NCBI GenBank assembly: GCA_027559495.1
Contig: JAMXSV010000016.1
Location: forward strand, 186,001-250,000
Direction of reading: 5' to 3'
DNA from: Aurifilum marmelostoma
Lineage: Eukaryota > Ascomycota > Sordariomycetes > Diaporthales > Cryphonectriaceae
Length of the DNA: 64,000 bases
The position numbers were made by a program, and so were the translations under genes. The notes under the pieces are model-generated. The model was not told the origin of the DNA and searched no databases. It saw only the letters and a program-made list of their open reading frames with translations. Shown here one piece after another: positions 1 through 12,070 of the stretch. How positions within the stretch are numbered: position 1 is the first letter of the stretch; the number at the start of each line of letters is the position of its first letter.

Positions 1-3000
1 GCCTACTGCAGCTGTTGCTGTTGGGTGTTTTGGTCGTTGGGCTGGTGGACTGGGGGAAAGGATGGGGACTGGATATTGAGGACATTGACCGACGAGCTGC
101 AGACTGGGGCCAGTAGGCTGGGCACCACCCGGGAGTGCTGCCTATTTTGTGATGGGGAAGGCGGTCCCACCCGCGCGCAAAACTGTGAGAAAGAGAATGC
201 TGCAAAAGCCCCTCTTCTTGCCTCTGAATGTCTTCAATTTTTTTTTTTTTTTTTTTTGCTTCTCTTTTTTCTTGTGGAAATTTCTCGCTTGCTGATGCTG
301 AGGGCGTTCTCAGAGAATTACCGAAAGATAAAAGGGGCAAAAAGAATTGCATCATCAAGCAGGGCTCGAGAGCTCTATCAGCAAGCTGAAATGAGCTGAG
401 TGGGCTGGATGGGAGGAAAAGAGCCCTGAAAGAGATAGGCTCGTAAACAGTAAGCCAATGTACCATAGTCTGTGTGTGTAAGTGTGGGTGTATAGTGCTA
501 GCTACAGAGGGGAGACGGGGCAGAGACCCTGGATCCCTGGCACGCTCTTACTGGCGGCGGCTGCCACTGTCGCCGCTGATCATGGTGCCTGCTGGCTGGG
601 CTGAACTCGGCTGTGGCCAAGTGACAGCGGTGGTGGGGACGCCCCCAGTATGCCCCCCCAGTATGCCCCCCCAAGGGCCCAGGGCACAGGACCCAACGGA
701 TCTATCTTGGCTGGTCCTTTCGTCGACGTAAATGTGGAGTGACGAGCCGCCGAGCACGCGCTGACCGGGTACCATATGTCGACCTCGACCATCCAACAGC
801 ATCGCGAGAGTGGATCAGGGCAATTAACGCAGTTGGATTGACACGAGAGGAGACAGCTTCGAGGAAGGAGAACAAGACTCTCCCGCAGGCGCCCGTCACG
901 TCACTCCCTGACTGCTCTGGACGAACGAACAGAAGCTGGTTCTGGGTTGGGGGCCGTTTTGAACAGCTCATCATCATTGCCGGGCAGAAACCTCGCCGGC
1001 CTTTCGCGCAAGCTGCCCGTCTCGATAGCAAAGACGGCATTACCTACGTCACGGCGAACAAGGTGCTAACGGTCTTCTTGTCAAATCACGAAACGAAGAG
1101 CCTTATCCCATCTTACCACCCTCGCATGGCCCTTCCGACTGAAACTGCACAAACACCACCCACACCGAATCCTTCGGCGGCGAAAGAGCAGAAACCAAAA
1201 AGGTAACGGCGCACGCCAGCACAGGACCTACCCGGTCCTACGACGTCCTGTAGGACGTACGACTGCTTCAAAGGCCCGACAAGTATGGTACTGCAGAGAC
1301 GGCGACTCCTTCTCCAACAAAGAGAGGAGGGCAGAAGAAAAGAAGAAGAGCCGAACAAATACCCCCGGAAGGATTCGCTAAGACCACAAACCCCAATTCA
1401 GTCACCAGGCCCTGAAATGAGGCGACCTAAATACGGAAGGTCTTGTCTCCTCTGCCAGTGGACACACGCAACAAGACCTTGCACCTTTTTTTATTTTCCC
1501 CCTCGGCTCCTCAATGTATTTCCCCATGGCAGAGTCGCTGCTGCTGGATAGACCTGGGGGCTGGTTTACGTAGGGACTACAGCAGCAGAGGCCATCAACA
1601 AACAACCCCATCCTGCCCCTCCAAAGGCGACTCAAACTGGAAAACAGGAACAGAGCCAGGCGCCAAGCATGCTCTCTTCGCCCCTTGGTGGCATTCAACC
1701 TAGCTCCATGTGCCATAGTACAGTATCACCCACACAGCCAACCACCACACCCTCGTCGGTCCCAGGGAGGGAAGGGGGGTGGGAAACATGCCTGCTCGAA
1801 ATCCTTCAGCTCGCATCGAGTGCCCGTGGTGACGCTTCAGCCTGGGGCCCGTGAGCCCTTGAATGAAACCCCTCGACGAATGAGAACGGATGGCCCTGCG
1901 GTGCACTGCATCGGCAACGAAGCCACCCGAATGCATCTCGGGCCACCATCACCTTTTTCTTCACTTTTTCCCGCCCGCCCGCGGAACGCCACAGGGACGC
2001 CATCCATCCCTTGTTTGTCCGTCGTCGTCCCACGAGCTATGTCATGGTGTCACACCAAGGCTTGTCACAACGTTGGTCAACAACAGCCTACAGGGCCTTT
2101 TTGCTTGCTCGCTGGCATAGGACGGGACTTTTCTCTTCACCACTTTGCCCCTCTTTTATAATCCCGACGTGCGGAATTTTGGCCGTCCTTGCAGTCAGTG
2201 AGAGTTTGACATGTCCGCAAAAGCTCGCGACAGAGGAGGAAAAATGACCCCATCCTGAACCGGAGTTTGGCCCCCGTCCCTTGGCCCCCAAGGACCCCAG
2301 AGAAGGTTGAAGGGCGCGATAGTATGGCCTTCCATGCATGAATACTATGCATGTCAGCAAATATGCCTGGTCACCTCCCACGTGCGCCAACCCTTTTCCT
2401 ATCTCCATCTGTCTCTTGTTCAGGGGTTCTGGTTTGTGACCACTCAATCCTTTCTCCCCCACCTCCCCCCCCACCCTCATCCAGAAAAAACCTCCTTCTC
2501 GAGGAGGGTGGTCGGTAGGACGGCTGCACCCACCACTACACACTTTCCGCGCTCCCCCCGGGTGCTGAACCTTCTTCAAATGGTACATCTCCACTCCGGC
2601 GTGCCGTCTATGCGGGATGATGGGTCACATCTTGTCTGGGCATGGTGGTGATATATTGATATATTGGCACCCTTGAAAGACGCCCCCAGGGGTTATATAT
2701 CCTTCCACAGGCAGGTCGACATACTGGCGGACAAATCGAGTAGTTGCATTGGAAGGATAAGAATTAAAAAAGAAGAAAGAGACATTAAGCGGGGTCACAT
2801 TTTCTTCAGACTGATCGACGGAACGGAGTAAATCAAGTTCCGTGTGGTAGGCGAAAAGGAGGCTACAGTACAAAGAACGAGAAACGAGAGAGATGGGGCG
2901 AAGGGGGGGGGGGGCATGAGAAATACTGATGAAAACCTCTGCCATGGGGGCAAAAAATTTCAGTTACTGAATTCATGAGCAAATGGGATCCAGTGTATAC

Positions 3001-4163
3001 AATATTATCGAAGAAAGGAGGAGCCCAACTTTGTCTTCCTTCAGGGTTACACTATGCAAGGGCACCAAAGTGCTCTGAGGTCACGATGACGAGATTTTTC
3101 TCAGTACCACACGATAAAAGTATGCGCTTATGGACCAACGAGTGATTTGCTGGCCTCATAGGAAAAAATGAGGACCCCAACAGCGCAGCCTAAAAAAAAA
3201 AAAAAAAAAACAAAAAAACAAGGAGGTCCAAGAGGAAGGGGAAGCGACTGAGCGCGTTCCCGCCTCTGCAACGCAAAGAGCGGAAGCGAGATCGGATCTT
3301 GAAGTCTATCTACAGGAGATCGAATCGCATTGTGCTCGACTCATTTCAGACTCTCAAATCCCAAGTCGGTACACAGGGACGACAGGCCCTGGTGGTGTTC
3401 TCAAAGGGGGGGAATGATCACCAATTCTACTCAGGAAATTTCAGGACAGATGTACGCAGATTCTCGCTTCACCGACTGTTCCAAGAGCTACATGAATGAC
3501 TTGGGAGGCAAATGCCCACAAAATCAGCCCAGTATATCCTCAAATGCTCATTGCTGTTAGAGTACGCACTTGGTTGCTCGTGTACGCGCGCTCCATCAGA
3601 CCCTCAGCACTTTGCTCCTCCAGTGGTCGGCGAGTCAGTGCTGCAGCTGCATGTTAGGCACCCTCTGGCAGCTGAGTCGCTGACACTGTCGAAACTGACA
3701 GCAGGGCCGTCATGTCCTTTTCGGAGCTCTCTCTGCCTATCGCTCAAAGGGCTTAGTCCTGGATGCTAGGCGGTGGCCCAACCGTTGGTTCCTACTGGAA
3801 ATGCACGTGATCATGAACTTCATATCAATGGACCTTCAGTTATTCCCCAAGAGGCAGCAGCTTCGTCCTTGACTACGGATTCGATACCATTGCCGTTCTT
3901 CTGAGGATCCCTGTGGTTATCCTCCTGGAAGAGTACACATGTGGGCAATGTGATACCCTTGTGCGCGAGCCTCTTGGGGGGCATAAAGATGGTCGCATCC
4001 ACGAAGAGTGTCGATGTTGCACACGTCAACCTCCACGGGAGGAGGCCGAGGGGCATTTCACAAGCCTTCTAAATCCCATCATATATCGGTTGGTCTATCA
4101 GATGTGTGCGTGAAGCTTGGCTACCGTATACTTGTCTCGGACAGCTGAAACTCTCTCTCTCTC
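1..4163. other. Intergenic region, no supported gene
   Basis: About 4.1 kb with no coding region I can support. Open frames of up to about 170 codons exist on both strands, but they overlap one another, have no recognisable domain and join into no spliced model. Visible structure is simple sequence: a T run near 239-257, a short tandem of the type CCCAGTATGCCCC near 648-672, a G run near 2902-2912 and an A run near 3193-3210. It may hold promoters, UTRs or noncoding transcripts, but nothing in the sequence proves it. Confidence 0.6.
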
Positions 4164-5445
4164 TTATTCCCGCCGATGCAGCTTGAACTCCTCCCGCTCC
4201 CGGGGGCCCAGCTCCAGTATAAACTTCTTGGCGTCCTCGTGAGACATGTCCCTGGCTAACTGCTCGCCCTCTGAATAGTCTCTCTCCCTCTGTGCAATGA
4301 TGATGGGCCTTTCTATCTGCTCCCAGCAGTTGCATATCTCGTTCCAGCCCTTCAGCCCTTCCCCAACCGGGGTCCTCTTGATGAGAAGAGGGAGCATGGC
4401 TGAGTTTTGCAGATTGAGGATGCCAAATTCGTCCTCGAGCGTCTCCACGCTGCAGGGGAACCCAACAAGACGGAGAAGCGACTGCAGCGATCTGTTGTTG
4501 GAGCAGATACATATGATATTATGACTGTCTCCCCGCCAGATGAACTCCAGGGCCCTCAGCCAGCGCCGGTCAACGTCGATCCAGAGCTCCTCGACCGACT
4601 CGCCGGCCCGCACCTGCTCCTCAAACATCTCGTCCTGCTCGGGGAAGTCGTCGCCTCCGAACACAGCAACGGCACCCCGATCTCGAACGTTGTTGCTGAT
4701 CTGGGTCTTGGTGCCCCGGCAGTCTGTCACCTCGTTGTGACCGAAACCCATCCACTCCCTCATCTCGTCCATGACTGTGACGGGCGGGTGGACCTTGCCG
4801 GACAGTATTTTTGCCATGATAATGGTCTGGGTTATGCACCGCAGGTGCGGGCCTGTGTAGAAGCTCTGCGGGGTCAGACCACCTGTGTGCTGCTTCAGCC
4901 GGAACGCCGCGTCCTGAGCCTGCAGCTTGCCCTGCGCCGACAGGTCCTTGTTTGCCGCGTCCCAGTTCTTGGCCGAGTATCTCTGCATCTCTCCGCTCTC
5001 TGCTCAGCCATCCATCGTCATGACAAGGCAGGGTCTGCCGTGAGCTTGTGGACAAGAGGGTGCCTCACATCATAAAGGCGGCGGTCCCATGCGTCCTGTC
5101 GCTGGTTGTGCTCTGCAGCGCCATGCCGAACGATGAATACGAGCTTGTAGCTGCCATCACTGTCGAGCCGCTCCTTGACCCGGCCCCAGTCCTGGACAGC
5201 CGGCTGTAGGTTGAAGGCGTCCGTCGTCACCTGTGGGGAATTTTCAGTCAGTCAGTAACCAGGAGCCGGGGTGTCGATGTGGAACCACACGGGCGCACCT
5301 CTTCGACGGCCCTGCCTCGCTTGTGCTTCGTGGCGGTAATGGTGCGAATCATAGGATTGAAAATTGAAAAATCATTCTGATACAGCCCGGGCCTGCTGGG
5401 CCTGGCATCGCAGCGAAAAACCCCATGTTGGGTAGCTCCAGCCAT
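4164..5445 (-). CDS. Histidine phosphatase superfamily (phosphoglycerate mutase-like) protein
   Basis: Three exons are inferred on the minus strand: 5445-5299, 5230-5069 and 4997-4164 (about 380 aa). The first two junctions have clean GT/AG signals. The acceptor of exon 3 is the least certain and was chosen by phase among several closely spaced AGs. The family signature FIVRHGAAEHN lies around residues 80-90 and supplies the nucleophilic His. The downstream MREWMGFGH...CRG block matches the substrate-pocket region of fungal PMU1-like proteins. Where the family carries its second catalytic His (SHGG or SHSG), this protein reads CSNNRSLQSLL near residue 270, so that His is Asn. Catalysis may be reduced or lost; the substrate is unknown. 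An in-frame ATG at 5550 would add 35 basic residues encoded by a GT/CA microsatellite. It is not in an obvious operon or cluster. Confidence 0.82.
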
Positions 5446-5451
5446 GATTAT

Positions 5452-5512
5452 TTTTGTGCGTGTTGTGTGTGCGCGTGTGTGTGCGTGCGTGCGTGCATGC
5501 GTGCGCGCGCGC
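5452..5512. repeat. Alternating GT/GC purine-pyrimidine tract
   Basis: About 60 bp of alternating purine-pyrimidine sequence (tgtg, tgcg and gcgc units) sits just upstream of the ATG at 5445 of the histidine phosphatase gene. Such tracts vary in length and can adopt Z-DNA. On the minus strand it is open in frame with the gene and reads as His/Arg/Thr/Ala repeats. Confidence 0.85.
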
Positions 5513-5999
5513 TTGGTGGCCAGTGGAAACAAAAAAGCAAGTCCAGACATACTGCCGGGCCAGATTGCAGTAAGGCGGTCCTTGCATATTTGTTTTGTAC
5601 GCTATCGGAGAGATTCCTTCTCTGCAGGTTACCTTCTCCTGAGGGAGGTAACCACATCCCGAGATAATTCCCATGCCGAGAGAGAACAATCGCAATGCGA
5701 GAGCCCTTGCCTATTTTAGGTTCGGTAGTCTCGTGGGTTGTGACCGTGCACTAGAAGAGGTTTTAGATTTCTTGCCCTTGCGCACGACATCATTATGAGG
5801 CCACTTGTCGGCCCATTGCTATTATTATTTTTATTCTGGATAAAGAGACGGGATTCTTGTTCTCCGTCCTATGCCAGGGTGTTTACATTGGGAAATCTTT
5901 CTCCTGTCGACTCACCGAGGACTTTTACCATCCTCCCCGCGCAACCCTCCTCCTTGTTTGGGGAGAAGGGGGGGGGGGGGAGAGGCGGTCCAGACGCCC
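5513..5999. other. Intergenic region between phosphatase and receptor genes
   Basis: It contains the upstream region of the phosphatase gene and the 3' flank of the receptor gene. A G run of about 12 lies near 5969-5980. I see no other gene. Confidence 0.55.
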
Positions 6000-7377
6000 T
6001 CACCCCGGCCGCAGATAGTCCACTGTGACTGTCGTGATTGTGTCCATCTGGATGCCCTCCTGGCCATGGGAATCGTCACCACCCTGGTTGCTGCCTGCAG
6101 GGCCTCCCTCGCCACCGTTCAGCTTCCACCACCTCCGACCGCCGGCTCCTTCTGTGTTCTGGTCGCTGCCCTGCCCTCGCGTCGCCGCGCCTTGGACCCA
6201 GATTATGTTGCCGTAGGCTCTCTCGGGGGTCCTGACGAAGCTGTACTTGTCGAGGCCGACCTCCTCGAGCTCCCTGTCCGAGCTGAACAGGATGGTCGTG
6301 GACCAGAGGATCGCGTCCAGCAGGCCAGTCATGGACGACAGGATGGACACGAATGAGAGGTAGGTGCTGGTGATCTCGGTGCCGCCCGCAGCAACAAGGC
6401 CGACGAGCAGGATAGGCGCGGCGCAGATGATAAAGATGACGGGATACACCAGGAACGCCGGGTGCAGGCCAGACGAAGAACGGCCCCTCGGCACGCTCTC
6501 GCTCCTCACCCAGCGCGCCCGCCTGGCTGAATACTTGTGGTGCGCCCAGGAGGCAAAGATGCACAGATAACAGATGAGTGTGACGGCGATGGACAGTGTG
6601 ATCCAGAAGTTCTGCAGCCAGATACCGTACTTTGACGCATACTTCCAGTTGACCCAGCACAGCGACTTGGATCTGGCATAGTACCAATCGCCCTTGTGAG
6701 TCGCAAACATCCGGCCGAGGGACAGGCTCACAAAGGACAGCGCGAAGGCGAAGACCCAGCTGCTGATCGCGATGAGCCAGACTGCACGCCGGGAAAACTT
6801 GTACCCCCAGACGCTCGTGAGCAGGGTATTGAACGACATGGCTATCAGGAGGGCGCTGATCGAGAGGCTTCCGAGGCTGATGAAGAACCCCTGTGCCGCA
6901 CAGGCCGTCGACGGTACAAATATGCCGTCGTATCGCCACCAGTTCAGGCTGATGACGAAGGACGTGGCCTGGAACATGTCGGCCACCAGGAGGTGGTGTA
7001 TCAGGGTGAGAAACGAGTTGTACCCAGGGCACGCCGCAGTCGTGCCGTCTCGGCCTTCGGAGTTCTGCTGCGAGAGGACCTTCGTCATGTCCGAGGCCTG
7101 TGGTTGTTGATGTCGTTGATGTTGTCGATTCGCCCCGAGTGTCCACTGGTCGAAAGTGTTTGCGTCTTCGGCGCCGAGGCGGATCGGCGCGTCCTGCTGC
7201 TCATGGCTGCCTCGCAATCTGATGCCTCGGTAGGTGATGTACACAAAAAGCAAGGCACAGGACAGCAGGGAGAGGAACCCCAGGATGCCCATCGTGACGA
7301 CATCTCTCTTCACCGAGGGTGGCAGGGGGGGAGAGCGTCCCAATACCGTAAGAGACATCCTCCACGTCGGAGGCCAT
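6000..7377 (-). CDS. Seven-transmembrane receptor, Git3/GPR1-like fungal GPCR (N-terminal frameshift)
   Basis: A single long frame ends at 6000 and encodes seven hydrophobic helices in order, beginning VVTMGILGFLSLL, SFLTLIHHLLVADM, GFFISLGSLSISAL, VWLIAISSWVFAF, NFWITLSIAVTLIC, YPVIFIICAAPILL and YLSFVSILSSMTGLL. A long basic third intracellular loop and a cytoplasmic tail follow, with the YGNIIWVQG motif seen in fungal Git3-like receptors. The role expected from the family is nutrient or ligand sensing coupled to a G-alpha protein at the plasma membrane; the ligand is unknown. The frame with the helices has an ATG at 7358. A better N-terminus, starting at 7377 with MASDVEDVSYGIG, lies in another frame and joins only if one base is removed from the 7-G run at 7325-7331. 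Either the ATG at 7358 is used, or the assembly or gene carries a one-base insertion. Confidence 0.85.
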
Positions 7378-9824
7378 CTTGGTTGGTGGGGGTACGAAGG
7401 ATACTAACACCGCAGCCTGCACATCACATCTGGGTGTGCTGTAAATCCCTGATGGCGAGGGCGGCCTGGCAGCTGCAGGAGCAGAACAGCTCAGCCGACC
7501 TGAAGCCCTGATCTGCCCGAACGCGGCCGGGAATTGCGAATTGGTCGACAACGAGGACGACGAACGACGGCGGTGACGACGACGACGTCGTCGTACCAAG
7601 GAACGTGGCGATGATGAGACCAGGGCCGACGTGACGAGGTTGACGAGAATCTGGTGGTCCGAATAGACTTATATGTCAGATCAACCAGGGACCGGAACTG
7701 CGTTCGATGGTTCCCTGGGACGCATGAAGCCTATGGGCATAATTAGAGGTGCCGCCAGAGCATCAGCTACTTGGTGATACGCTTTGACCCTGCGAGGAAC
7801 AACAAGAGGACGGACAACACTCGCGTCCATTTCCCAAAATGCGCGTGGGGAGGGGCAACCCTCAGGTCTTGTAGTTCATGCAAGCAGTGGGGGGTTGAAC
7901 TCGATAATCTTGTCTCGGCACAGGGGAACAGAGAGGATTGCAGGTCTCAAGGCCCCCCCCATGTGGCTTACTGTGGCTCTCGCCCTCCGAAGACAAGGCC
8001 AGGGACAAGGTTGGTCTCGAAAAAGGCTGCAAGATCTAGCCCCAAACGAATCAGTCCCTGACAAGCCTGACTCACCCAGGGGAGCGCAAACAGAGATTCC
8101 AGCATGCCATAGGTTCAGATCCGCCCAGCCGCTGCCAGCTCGTGTGTGTCTACTGTGTGTAATGGCGAAGCTAAACTAGCCCAGGCGCAGCCAGAGATCC
8201 GCTTTCAGGTGCCGAGTCTTGTTTGAGGACATTCCAGTAGTATAATTTATTGGCTTGCCGTGATGATAATATCCACTGCTCGTCCGCAAGAACATATATC
8301 CTCTGGCCCTTTTGTAATCTGTGACTGAAGGAGCTTGACCACTCTGGTATGGGATGTTGTGGATGATGGAAAGCTGGATGAGAAGATAGACATATACATG
8401 TTGAGATCGAATCGAATTGTACTGTTGATAGGTGTGTATGTGTGTGTGTGTGTCTAGTCAGCACTTGCGCAAAATAGTCGTGCCCACGTGGATGGATGCT
8501 TATGGCTTTTTTCCAGATGGTAAATAATTTGCTCGCCAGAGATTCCCGCCCCGGGCCGACACGCGGAGATTACCTGATGCAGGGATCGTCATCACCAAAA
8601 GAAAAGAAGAAGAAAAAAAAGAAAGGTTATCTTTATCGAATCTCTTAAGAAATCGGGCATGTGGATAATATTGCCTGTGTTAATACGCGACCATACTTGA
8701 TTCTTTCTTACAAGGCCCCTGTCCTGGCGCATTATATATTAAGGGAAGACGGAAAAAAGAAGAAGAGGAATACCTTAGGCAACCCCTCGGCACGGTGGGG
8801 CAACACCTTGGGAGCTTCTCCTGATGCGCAGTAGTCAAGACAGCTCCCCTTATGCTGTGGGTAATGAGGCGTTTTTGCTCTTCTCCAGCACTGGCGCCTT
8901 GGGTGGCCCTGATGGTGGTTTCGAACTGCCGCTACTGTGACGGGGCCCTCCCTAAGGGTGATAATTACTGGATGCTGGAGGGAGGTTTAGGCCTTGGCCG
9001 ACGCAGCTGGGACTTTTATTTTTCACGTGGATGGACCAGGCGGTAGGTATATGGATGGTGGGTTTTGTTGCAGTGGGATTACCAGAGGTGCTCAAGGGGG
9101 GTTGGTTTACCGGCGTTTAAGTACTGAGCGAGATGAGAGTTTGGTGTTTGATAATGTTGCCTTTTGGGATGTGATGTTGATGTGCTTCGTATGTTTGTCA
9201 GTTTTCAGAGCCGAATGGATATAATACTAAATCACTACCGTATGTGCTTGATAATATAAGACATTGCTCGAATGAGGTCTTCCTCTTGTTGCAGCCTTGC
9301 CGCCCATATTGGCTGACTCTCTTGACCACGGGAGTCTCATTTGCGTCAATCAGTACATCACTCCCACATCTCCATCTCCTCGACGACACTCACATCTCGC
9401 TTGAGGTTATCGTAGCCGTCCTCATTGGTATCTAGTCTGGTTACAACGGTGGTGCTTATAAGCAGTGCCGGGCTCTCCATCTAAAGTGCTTACCTGTTCA
9501 AGCATGTTGGTGAGAACGTACTTATGGTGGTAGTGAGTCTGCGAGGGATCCTTGATTGGCTGGACCGGACTCTTGAGTTTGAGGATCTGCGAGGACTAGG
9601 AAGAAAGCCTGACGTGTAAGCTGACTAGACACACACACAGCCGCATCCTCCATCGCCAACTTTGCCGCTCGGACTGAGGCATACCTTAGTACTATAATTC
9701 CTGCCTGGGCGCCTAGGGGAGTGTGCAGAGAAATCGAATCCGTTTTAATTCTGCCTGGCCTTTGCTCTTCTTTCTCTGTTCCTTTTCACAATACATTCCA
9801 TTAACCTTTGAAAAAGAAACAACA
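7378..9824. other. Divergent intergenic region between receptor and AIM6-like gene
   Basis: About 2.4 kb separates two divergently transcribed genes and probably holds both promoters. Visible structure is a (GT)n stretch near 8427-8453 and an A-rich purine stretch near 8596-8625. The short open frames show no domain or splice model that I can support. Confidence 0.55.
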
Positions 9825-11356
9825 ATGCCCGTCTCACGATTGTTCCACCGCAGACAGGTCCCAAGCCTGGGCTTGTTTAGCACATCTACACGACCTCTCA
9901 TGATCGAAGACCGATACCGAGTAGCATGGAACAGGTGTGTTGAAAAAGTGAAAACCCCCAGTCGCGAACGTGACATCGTGTTCTGGATAGCAAACTGCAT
10001 ATTTGGATGTGGCGTAGCCATGTAAGTCAGCCACCACAAGCAGACGCTGCTTTACACCCCCCCCCCCCCCTCCGATTGCACCAACTCAACTGATGGGATG
10101 CGCCTGGCAGACTTATTTTATTTGTCGTGCTGTTCCTCGACAACCCATTCATGTCCAAGACATGGCGGCACTCTCAGTTCTCCGATCCGCTCGCACACAA
10201 CGGCACCATCGACCCGGTGTGGTTGCGAGACTTCTCAGACTCCGTGTTCCCGGTGCTATGCCACTCGCACAATGACTACTGGCGCCAACACCCCCTCTTC
10301 ACAGCCCTGATGGCCGGGTGCACGGGTACCGAGGCAGACGTGTGGCTCAGTCCCGACGGCAAGGATCTCCTGGTCGGCCACGACGAGGCGTCTCTGTCCC
10401 CCGAGCGGACACTGCGGTCCATGTACATCGAGCCCCTGCTGCAGATCCTCGACTACCGCAACACGGTCGAGTCGTCGTCCTGGGACAACTTCACAGCCCT
10501 CGACCGCGCCAGGGGCGTCTTCAGCTCCAGGCCGGACGAGAGCCTCGTCCTCCTGATCGACGTCAAGTCGGACGCCCGCGACGTCTGGCCGCTGGTCATG
10601 GAGCAGCTGGAGCCGCTGCGCCAGAGACAATACCTGACGCGCCACGAGCGTGTCCTCTTGGCACCGGGTTCCTCCGCCCCCGAGAGGCGCGAGACCTGGC
10701 CGGGCCCTGTCACCGTCGTGGGCTCGGGCAGCCTGGACAAGATGACATACTACAAGGTGCAGGAGGACATCACGCCGGACGGCTACAGAATCCGCCCGTT
10801 CCCGGACGGGTACAGCGCCTTCCACGCGTACCATGACACGTTCCTCGACGCCCCCCTGCTGGACATGATGAAGCACAACCAGTTCTGGGACATGCACCAC
10901 AACGGCGAGACCCTGCCCGTGGCCGGGTCCAGCAGGAAGTACTTCGCCGAGAACACCTTCTACACCTCGGTCTCGTTCAAGCAGGCCATCGGGGGCGCCA
11001 GGTTCGGCTTCAGCCAGCACCAGCTGCGCGTCCTGCGCGAGCAGCTCAGGGTCGCCCGCCTGAGCGGCCTCGAGCCCCGCTACTGGGACACGCCCGACTG
11101 GCCTGCCAGCTACCGGGACTACGTCTGGGGCGTCCTGGCCGAGGAGAAGACGGGAACCCTGAACGCCGATGATGTCTTTGCCGCGGCGAGGGGCGAATGG
11201 ACCACCGTCTACGTGCGCAATGTCTACCTGATGATGGCGCTGTCGTCGGTGGCGGGGGCGGTGGCCGTTGCTGCAGGCCGGATTGGCTGCGCGACTATAT
11301 GCAGGAAATGGCGGGCCAGGGCTGAGTCCTTTCCGGGGCCTGTCTATATGGACTGA
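9825..11356 (+). CDS. AIM6: AIM6-like membrane-anchored PLC-type phosphodiesterase
   Basis: Two exons: 9825-10021 and 10111-11356 (480 aa). The intron has donor GTAAGT, acceptor GGCAG and an internal 14-C tract. The N-terminus is cytoplasmic and basic, then one hydrophobic helix spans the exon junction (about residues 50-76), giving a type II anchor. The lumenal domain opens with LCHSHNDYWR, GTEADVWL and LLVGHDEAS, the His/Glu/Asp pattern of the PLC-like TIM-barrel seen in Altered Inheritance of Mitochondria protein 6. Length is close to the family norm. A second hydrophobic stretch near the C-terminus (YLMMALSSVAGAVAVAAG) may be another membrane segment. The biochemical function of AIM6 is not established; the assignment is to the family. 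Confidence 0.88.
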
Positions 11357-11551
11357 CTGAGACATGGTCTGACTTGGGGGTGAAGGTAGCTTTATTCTCC
11401 TGTCATATGATCCAGTGCCACAATGGCATCCTTTCTGACGCTCGGGACCGAAAGGGAGGGGAGAAGGATTTGATTTTCAGGACATTGAGTTCAGCGGTAG
11501 ATGAGATGATGACCTCGATCTCGGATTCTAATGTCAGAGGCGTTCTTCATG

Positions 11552-12070
11552 TCAGTCGACATACTGTGATAGCCTGTGCAGACGAGTCAGCCTTTCATCC
11601 AGGAAGACTCTCGGGGCCCCGCGTTCAGAAGACCACCACCCTTGGGCGGGCAACAAAACTGACTCGACCAGATTGCCATCCGGATCCCTAACGTAGATGC
11701 TCCTGAGCCTGCCCCTCGCCCCGGTGCGGGAGACGACCTGCTGCCCCTCGAGCACCTGGATGCCCTCGCGGCTGAACTCCCGGGCCAGGCTCTCCAGCCT
11801 GGACTCCTCGCCCACCAGGAAGCACAGGTCCGCCGTCCCCGGCAGGGCAGTCGCCGCCTTGGGCTCAAACTCCTTGCCCTTCTGGTGCAGGTTGATCTTC
11901 TGCGACCCGAACCTCAGGGCGTGGCGCTGGACGGACGGGGAGGACGGCGGTGTGAATGTCTCGGCTTTCATGCCAAGGTACCTGCTGTACCAGCTGATGG
12001 TTGCTGGCACGCTGGCGCAGGTGAGGACGAGGTGGTCCAGAGATTTGACAATCGCCAGGGGTTTTGACAT
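11552..12070 (-). CDS. Glyoxalase/VOC superfamily protein (GLOD5-like)
   Basis: A VOC-fold single-domain enzyme. It starts MSKPLAIVKSLDHLVLTC, where the His of LDHLVL is the usual first metal ligand. NLHQKGKEF follows in mid-protein and the YVRDPDGNLVE signature, with its Glu ligand, near the end. The frame is open for 172 codons, but a good intron sits inside it: exon 12070-11664, donor GTCAGT, branch GGCTGAC, acceptor TGCACAG, exon 11573-11552. Splicing gives 142 aa ending NLVELSQYVD, the normal GLOD5-like ending. The 90-nt intron is stop-free and in frame, so retention would give the 172-aa form. The substrate is unknown. A GA repeat lies just upstream of the ATG. Confidence 0.87.
   Translation of the reverse strand: MSKPLAIVKSLDHLVLTCASVPATISWYSRYLGMKAETFTPPSSPSVQRHALRFGSQKINLHQKGKEFEPKAATALPGTADLCFLVGEESRLESLAREFSREGIQVLEGQQVVSRTGARGRLRSIYVRDPDGNLVESVLLPAQGWWSSERGAPRVFLDERLTRLHRLSQYVD

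Noticed and set aside
1..4163. Several frames of 80-170 codons (for example near 1685-2161 and 2088-2594)
   Set aside because: They overlap on both strands, have low-information composition and show no domain or splice support.
10256..11365. 369-codon antisense frame over the AIM6-like gene
   Set aside because: It is the reverse shadow of a GC-rich exon, with no domain.
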